Positions 5,124 through 8,245 of a stretch of 8,245 bases of DNA are shown one piece after another. The stretch spans positions 1,033 through 9,277 of the forward strand of contig JAPLGV010000268.1 of NCBI GenBank assembly GCA_026389975.1, given 5' to 3'. Below the pieces are notes generated by a model. That model saw only the letters and a list, made by a program, of their open reading frames with translations, did not search any database and was not told the origin of the DNA. The DNA is from Chloroflexota bacterium (GTDB lineage: Bacteria > Chloroflexota > Anaerolineae > Anaerolineales > Villigracilaceae). Both the position numbers and the translations under genes were made by a program. The stretch's first letter is position 1. Every line of letters starts with the position of its first letter.

Positions 5124-6875
5124 CTACCGGTCCACTTCACCGAGAACAATGTCAATCGAGCCGAGCACGGCCACCACGTCGGCCAATTTCTGGCCGATGC
5201 ATATCGGGCCGAAGGCGGTCAGGTTGATGAACGAAGGAGCGCGGACGTGGTAGCGCCAGGGGGTGGGCTTGCCGTTCGAGATGACATAGAAACCGAGTTC
5301 GCCCTTGGGACCCTCAACCCGTCCATACGCTTCGCCGGGCGGGACGCGCACCTGATACATCGGCTTTAGAGCCATCACCGGCCCATTCGGAAGCTGCTTG
5401 ACAGCCTGCTGGACAATACGAATGCTTTGGCGGATCTCGTCAAAGCGCACCATCAGCCGATCGTAGATGTCACCATTTGTGCGCACAACCACGTCAAACT
5501 CGAAGCGATCGTAGATGGAATAGGGTTCGGCGCGGCGCACGTCGTAAGGGATGCCGGAAGCGCGCAGCAATGGGCCGGCGGCAGAATACTTGATCGCATC
5601 TTCGGCGGTTAGAACCCCCTGTCCGATCCCGCGCGAGCGGATAATTTCGTTTTCGCTCAAGAAGCGGTCAATTTCTTCAATTTTGCGCGGCAGCCGTTCA
5701 AAGAACAAGCCCTTGATTTTCTGGAGAGTACCTTCCGGGAGGTCCCGGGCGACGCCGCCAAAGCGGAAGTAATTACACATCATGCGCGAACCGGAGACTG
5801 CTTCGAAGATGTCCAGGAGCAGTTCGCGCTCTTCCAGGGCATACAGCATCGGGGTAAAGTACGCGCCCAGATCGTTGAGCAATGCCCCGATTGCCATCAA
5901 GTGGCTGGCGATACGGGTCATTTCGGCCATCATCACACGGATGTATTCGGCGCGTTCCGTCGGTTTTACGTTCATCAGTTTTTCAACCGCCAGCGCGTAG
6001 CCGAAGTTATTGCTCATGGACGAGAGGTAGTCCAGACGGTCAGTGTAAGGCATGTTCATGATAAAGGTATTGCGCTCACCGATCTTCTCGTGGTTGCGGT
6101 GCAGGTATCCCATCACCGGTTTCAGGTTGACGATTTTCTCCCCGTCCAGTACCACGGCGACGCGGAAGACCCCATGCGTGGAAGGGTGTTGCGGGCCCAT
6201 GTTGACAATGATGTGATCGGTGTCCAGGCCGACCTCGTCTTTCTGATATGAGCGCAGGGCTTCGTAGAGGGCTTTCTCCGGATCAAAGGTCTGGCTTTCC
6301 GGGTTGAACCCATCCGGGTAGGAAATATTGTCACCGAATAGATTTTTGCTCTCGGCCATGATCATCCTGCCGTCCGGCCAGCGCGATTTCAAGGGCTTGG
6401 CTTCTTCTTCGAAGTAAGGCTCGTGCCAGTCCTTGCGCATGGGATGACCGGCGAAGCCTTCCCACATCAGGATGCGGCGCAGATCGGGATGACCGGTGAA
6501 TTTGATGCCGAACAGATCCCAGGCTTCGCGCTCCTGGAGTTCTGCGCCTGGATAAATAGAGACCAGCGAAGGGACTTCCATCGGGTCAGCGCGCGGGACC
6601 TGGATCTTGAATACCACGCCAGCTCCGCCGGTGGTCTTGTAGACATGGTAAACTACTTCCATCTTGCCTTCGGGCAGATAGTCTACTGCGGTAACGGAGG
6701 AGAGGTAATCGTAGCCGAGTTCGTCGCGCAGTGCAGTAGCGAATTTGAGCAAATTGGCATTATCTAAAATCCAGCCAGAATAACCGGGGCGGGTATCGGG
6801 GTTTAGAACACCAGGGAAACGGGCGGGCAGATCAAGGGTCTGAGCAGGGGCAGGGGTTGCCACAGGGGTTGCCAT
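5124..6875 (-). CDS. nuoCD: Fused NADH-quinone oxidoreductase subunits C and D (NuoCD)
   Basis: This is one uninterrupted 583-aa reading frame. Residues 1-150 are NuoC (30-kDa subunit), with YLSSVTAVDYLP (57-68) and the signature EREAWDLFGI plus GHPDLRRIL (115-136). About 150-215 is a charged linker. Residues 218-583 are NuoD (49-kDa subunit), ending in the typical DIVLGEVDR. NuoD forms the quinone pocket with NuoB: the conserved NMGPQHPSTHGV (225-236) supplies the pocket histidines, DRLDYLSS (279-286) the quinone-binding Tyr283, and NDLGAY (334-339) the conserved Asp335. The usual HRGxEK signature reads HRNHEK (259-264). NuoD carries no cluster of its own. Fused CD is well known in enterobacteria; separate genes are the commoner state. 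The ATG at 6875 has AGGAG overlapping the nuoB stop, and nuoI follows after 9 nt. The N terminus (ATPVATPAPAQ) is a short flexible extension. Confidence 0.96.
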   Translation of the reverse strand: MATPVATPAPAQTLDLPARFPGVLNPDTRPGYSGWILDNANLLKFATALRDELGYDYLSSVTAVDYLPEGKMEVVYHVYKTTGGAGVVFKIQVPRADPMEVPSLVSIYPGAELQEREAWDLFGIKFTGHPDLRRILMWEGFAGHPMRKDWHEPYFEEEAKPLKSRWPDGRMIMAESKNLFGDNISYPDGFNPESQTFDPEKALYEALRSYQKDEVGLDTDHIIVNMGPQHPSTHGVFRVAVVLDGEKIVNLKPVMGYLHRNHEKIGERNTFIMNMPYTDRLDYLSSMSNNFGYALAVEKLMNVKPTERAEYIRVMMAEMTRIASHLMAIGALLNDLGAYFTPMLYALEERELLLDIFEAVSGSRMMCNYFRFGGVARDLPEGTLQKIKGLFFERLPRKIEEIDRFLSENEIIRSRGIGQGVLTAEDAIKYSAAGPLLRASGIPYDVRRAEPYSIYDRFEFDVVVRTNGDIYDRLMVRFDEIRQSIRIVQQAVKQLPNGPVMALKPMYQVRVPPGEAYGRVEGPKGELGFYVISNGKPTPWRYHVRAPSFINLTAFGPICIGQKLADVVAVLGSIDIVLGEVDR

Positions 6876-6884
6876 GTCTGTCTC

Positions 6885-7502
6885 CTAGTTCTTTTTGCCG
6901 TTCTGGATAAGTGTAATTTTGCGCGGGTCGATCAGGTCCGGGCCAAGCATTGGGACAGGGATTTCGGCCATGTCCGGGCCTTTCTGATACCAGCGGGCGG
7001 TCTTGATGGATTCACCCTTGATCTTTTCCTGGATTTTCATCAGGCCGTTGAGCAAGGCTTGCGGGGTGGGCGGGCAGCCAGGGACGTATACGTCCACCGG
7101 GATGAACTTGTCCACGCCGGAGACGACGTTATAACCTTCTTTGAAAGGGCCACCCCCAGAAGCGCAGGCGCCCATTGCCAGGACGTACTTCGGTTCCGGC
7201 ATCTGGTTGTACAGGCGCACGATGATGGGGATCATTTTCTTCGTCACCGTGCCGGAGATAATCATCAGGTCGCTCTGGCGCGGGGATGGGCGCATGATCT
7301 CCATGCCGAAGCGGGCTATGTCAAAACGGCTGGCGGCAGCGCAGATCATTTCGATGGCGCAGCAGGCCAGTCCAAACATCAGCGGCCAAACGGAGGCGCT
7401 CCGGCCCCAATTGTATATTTTATCGAGGCTGGTGATGGCGACCTGTGCTTGCAGTTCGGGAGGAATTTCATAATCGGGGGAATTTAGTTCGTTCGATTCC
7501 AT
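6885..7502 (-). CDS. nuoB: NADH-quinone oxidoreductase subunit B (NuoB), N2 cluster subunit
   Basis: This 205-aa subunit holds the terminal 4Fe-4S cluster N2, which reduces quinone. All four ligands are visible: the tandem Cys47-Cys48 in GLACCAIEM, Cys113 in MGACASGGG and Cys143 in VPGCPPTPQAL. Other family hallmarks are GMEIMRPSPRQSDLMIISGTV (66-86) and KKMIPIIVRLYNQMPEPKYV (88-107). I chose ATG 7502 because AGGAG lies 7 nt upstream and the protein then starts where the family does. The upstream in-frame ATG at 7646 would add 48 residues made by translating the promoter and palindrome. It is the first gene of the operon, behind a strong sigma70-type promoter. nuoA, its normal upstream partner, is not present. 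Confidence 0.96.
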   Translation of the reverse strand: MESNELNSPDYEIPPELQAQVAITSLDKIYNWGRSASVWPLMFGLACCAIEMICAAASRFDIARFGMEIMRPSPRQSDLMIISGTVTKKMIPIIVRLYNQMPEPKYVLAMGACASGGGPFKEGYNVVSGVDKFIPVDVYVPGCPPTPQALLNGLMKIQEKIKGESIKTARWYQKGPDMAEIPVPMLGPDLIDPRKITLIQNGKKN

Positions 7503-7509
7503 GTGGATT

Positions 7510-7514
7510 CTCCT
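7510..7514 (-). promoter_or_regulatory. Ribosome binding site deciding the nuoB start
   Basis: A perfect AGGAG on the minus strand, 7 nt upstream of ATG 7502. It rules out the longer frame beginning at 7646 and gives a 5' leader of roughly 37 nt from the predicted nuo promoter. Confidence 0.85.
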
Positions 7515-7545
7515 GGGATGAAAATAATCAGTGCAAAGCGGACGG

Positions 7546-7574
7546 ATTATAGCCGAGAGATGATGGTACGTCAA
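7546..7574 (-). promoter_or_regulatory. Sigma70-type promoter of the nuoB-nuoCD-nuoI operon
   Basis: On the minus strand TTGACG (7574 down to 7569) is followed by a 17-nt spacer and a perfect TATAAT (7551 down to 7546). This is 11 of 12 consensus bases with optimal spacing. The transcription start should be near 7539. The palindrome at 7583-7600 lies 8 bp upstream of the -35 box, centred near -52, where a bound regulator could contact or block RNA polymerase. Confidence 0.85.
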
Positions 7575-7582
7575 TTTGATTA

Positions 7583-7600
7583 TGCAAATATATATTTGCA
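7583..7600. promoter_or_regulatory. 18-bp perfect palindrome, candidate operator of the divergent regulator
   Basis: TGCAAATAT at 7583-7591 is followed directly by its reverse complement ATATTTGCA at 7592-7600. A perfect gapless 9+9 dyad in a 118-bp divergent intergenic region is a strong operator candidate for a dimeric winged-helix protein. It covers the -35 region of the regulator's own promoter (centre near -29), which predicts autorepression, and it sits just upstream of the nuo -35 box. It has no T tract and lies between promoters, so a terminator role is unlikely. Confidence 0.7.
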
Positions 7601-7604
7601 AAAT

Positions 7605-7613
7605 TGGTATAAT
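7605..7613 (+). promoter_or_regulatory. Extended -10 promoter of the SufR-like regulator, leaderless
   Basis: TGG followed by TATAAT matches the extended -10 element (TGnTATAAT). No good -35 hexamer is found at 16-18 nt, where the palindrome sits; an extended -10 can make up for that. The box ends 7 nt before ATG 7621, so transcription should begin at or next to the start codon. There is no ribosome binding site, which fits a leaderless mRNA. Confidence 0.75.
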
Positions 7614-7620
7614 CAACAGA

Positions 7621-8229
7621 ATGAAACCTACGACTCGCTTACGCATCCTTGCCCACTTCCGAAAACACCAGACGGCTTCGGTGAGAGAATTGAGTCGCTT
7701 CTTGGGGATGACCGGGGCGAATATTCGCCATCATCTGGCTGTGTTGGAATCAAACGATCTGATTGAGATTGTAGGCCAGCGGAAAGAGGGTCGGGGGAGG
7801 CCGCTACATGTCTACGGGTTATCGCGGCGGGTGCTGGGGGACGGGTTGGATAAACTGGCCGGGACGCTGCTCGACATCTGGTTGGGAGGCGCGGCAGACG
7901 AGAGGCAGGAAGCAGGCTTGAGGTCCGTGGCGGAGCAGCTGGCGGGCGTCACGGATGCCAAGGTCCCGGTTATGAAGCGGCTGGCCCGGGCGGTCGAGCG
8001 ACTGAACGAATTACACTATCAGGCGCGCTGGGAAGCGAGCGCGGCGGGACCGCGTCTCATCCTGGGGCATTGTCCGTATGTGGCGATTGTTGCCGATCAT
8101 CCCGAATTGTGCCGGATGGATGCATTTCTCTTGGAAACGAGACTCGGCTCGTCCGTCGAGCAGGCTGCGAAATTGCAGTTGAACGACAAGGGCCTGCCTT
8201 TTTGTGCTTTCTTGATGGTTGGGAACTGA
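7621..8229 (+). CDS. SufR-like winged-helix regulator with cysteine-rich sensor domain
   Basis: This is a 202-aa cytoplasmic DNA-binding protein. Residues 4-69 are a winged helix: recognition helix around TGANIRHHLAVLE (31-43) and wing EGRGRPLHVYGLS (56-68), whose GRGRPxHVYxLS form is typical of SufR-type repressors. After a helical linker (about 72-140), the C-terminal domain shows GHCPYVAIVADHPELC and a later PFC, giving C151-x12-C164-x30-C195. This resembles the Fe-S cluster cysteines of SufR, which represses Fe-S assembly genes when its cluster is present. Here, however, the gene faces the nuo operon and no suf genes are seen. The start is ATG 7621, directly behind the extended -10 box; a start at 7576 would lie upstream of the promoter and translate the palindrome. 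Autoregulation through the palindrome and control of nuo are inferred. A general metal or redox sensor of the same fold is the alternative. Confidence 0.85.
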   Translation: MKPTTRLRILAHFRKHQTASVRELSRFLGMTGANIRHHLAVLESNDLIEIVGQRKEGRGRPLHVYGLSRRVLGDGLDKLAGTLLDIWLGGAADERQEAGLRSVAEQLAGVTDAKVPVMKRLARAVERLNELHYQARWEASAAGPRLILGHCPYVAIVADHPELCRMDAFLLETRLGSSVEQAAKLQLNDKGLPFCAFLMVGN

Positions 8230-8245
8230 TGAGAATTGGAAGGAT
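8229..8245 (+). CDS. Possible start of the next rightward gene (partial)
   Basis: ATG at 8229-8231 shares its A with the regulator's TGA stop (TGATG), the common arrangement for translationally coupled genes. Only MRIGR can be read before the window ends, so no function can be given. If real, it is co-transcribed with the regulator and may share its regulation. Confidence 0.35.

Larger units (their letters stand above)
7576..7616. repeat. Outer inverted repeat TTGATTAT / ATAATCAA in the divergent promoter region
   Basis: TTGATTAT at 7576-7583 is repeated inverted as ATAATCAA at 7609-7616, a perfect 8-bp dyad with a 25-nt gap. The right arm overlaps the regulator's -10 box (7608-7613) and the left arm lies next to the nuo -35 box. 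It encloses the 18-bp palindrome, but its centre is displaced about 4-5 bp from it. It may be a second operator or a by-product of AT-rich promoter sequence. Confidence 0.45.

Noticed and set aside
4368..5369. Long rightward open frame (333 codons) across nuoI and the 3' part of nuoCD
   Set aside because: It is antisense to genes with clear catalytic and cluster motifs; its product shows no recognisable domain and the frame follows from GC-rich codon structure.
6084..6101. HRNHEK in place of HRGxEK in NuoD, as a possible loss of function
   Set aside because: The quinone-pocket His, Tyr and Asp residues and the C terminus are intact, and variation at this glycine is tolerated in NuoD relatives; it is recorded in the gene entry only.
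7576..7620. Upstream start of the regulator at 7576
   Set aside because: It lies upstream of the predicted transcription start and would translate the palindrome and -10 box; ATG 7621 fits the winged-helix family start.
7503..7646. N-terminal extension of nuoB to an ATG at 7646, giving a hydrophobic, signal-like leader
   Set aside because: The extension translates the nuo promoter, palindrome and divergent promoter; a perfect AGGAG lies 7 nt before ATG 7502, where the family normally begins.

Overview
The window reads as bacterial chromosome, moderately GC-rich and densely packed, with no mobile element, CRISPR array or RNA gene that I can see. The protein flavours suggest Chloroflexota, probably an Anaerolineae-like organism: an NuoC-NuoD fusion, a PSP1/RicT protein, a Mrp with an N-terminal MIP18 domain, and a cysteine-rich companion of the nuo genes. 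This placement rests on general resemblance, not on a search.

Layout. Eight genes run leftward in one tight array: nuoB, nuoCD (fused), nuoI, an uncharacterised 113-aa four-cysteine-cluster protein, mrp, ricT, a PIG-L deacetylase and an M20 amidohydrolase. Gaps are 6-48 nt, with one 14-nt overlap. The array ends at a strong intrinsic terminator at about 82-118. A good sigma70-type promoter (TTGACG, 17-nt spacer, TATAAT) lies in front of nuoB. Between mrp and ricT there is a perfect 11-bp hairpin and a TATAAT box only 7 nt before the ricT ATG, so the last three genes may form a separately regulated sub-operon.

To the right, a 118-bp divergent intergenic region separates nuoB from a rightward gene for a SufR-like winged-helix regulator with a C-terminal C-x12-C-x30-C signature typical of Fe-S sensing. 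Its own extended -10 box lies 7 nt before its ATG, so its mRNA is probably leaderless. A perfect 18-bp palindrome covers the regulator's -35 region and lies just upstream of the nuo -35 box. A further gene seems to start at 8229, overlapping the regulator stop codon.

How it fits together (inference). A presumed Fe-S-sensing repressor is paired head-to-head with an operon dominated by Fe-S proteins: NuoB (N2 cluster), NuoI (two 4Fe-4S clusters), the CxxC/CxxC small protein, the Mrp scaffold/carrier ATPase and RicT. The unit may couple Fe-S supply to synthesis of the electron-transfer part of complex I. The nuo set is partial: nuoA, nuoH, nuoE-G and nuoJ-N are absent from this window, and nuoA and nuoH are missing from their usual positions.
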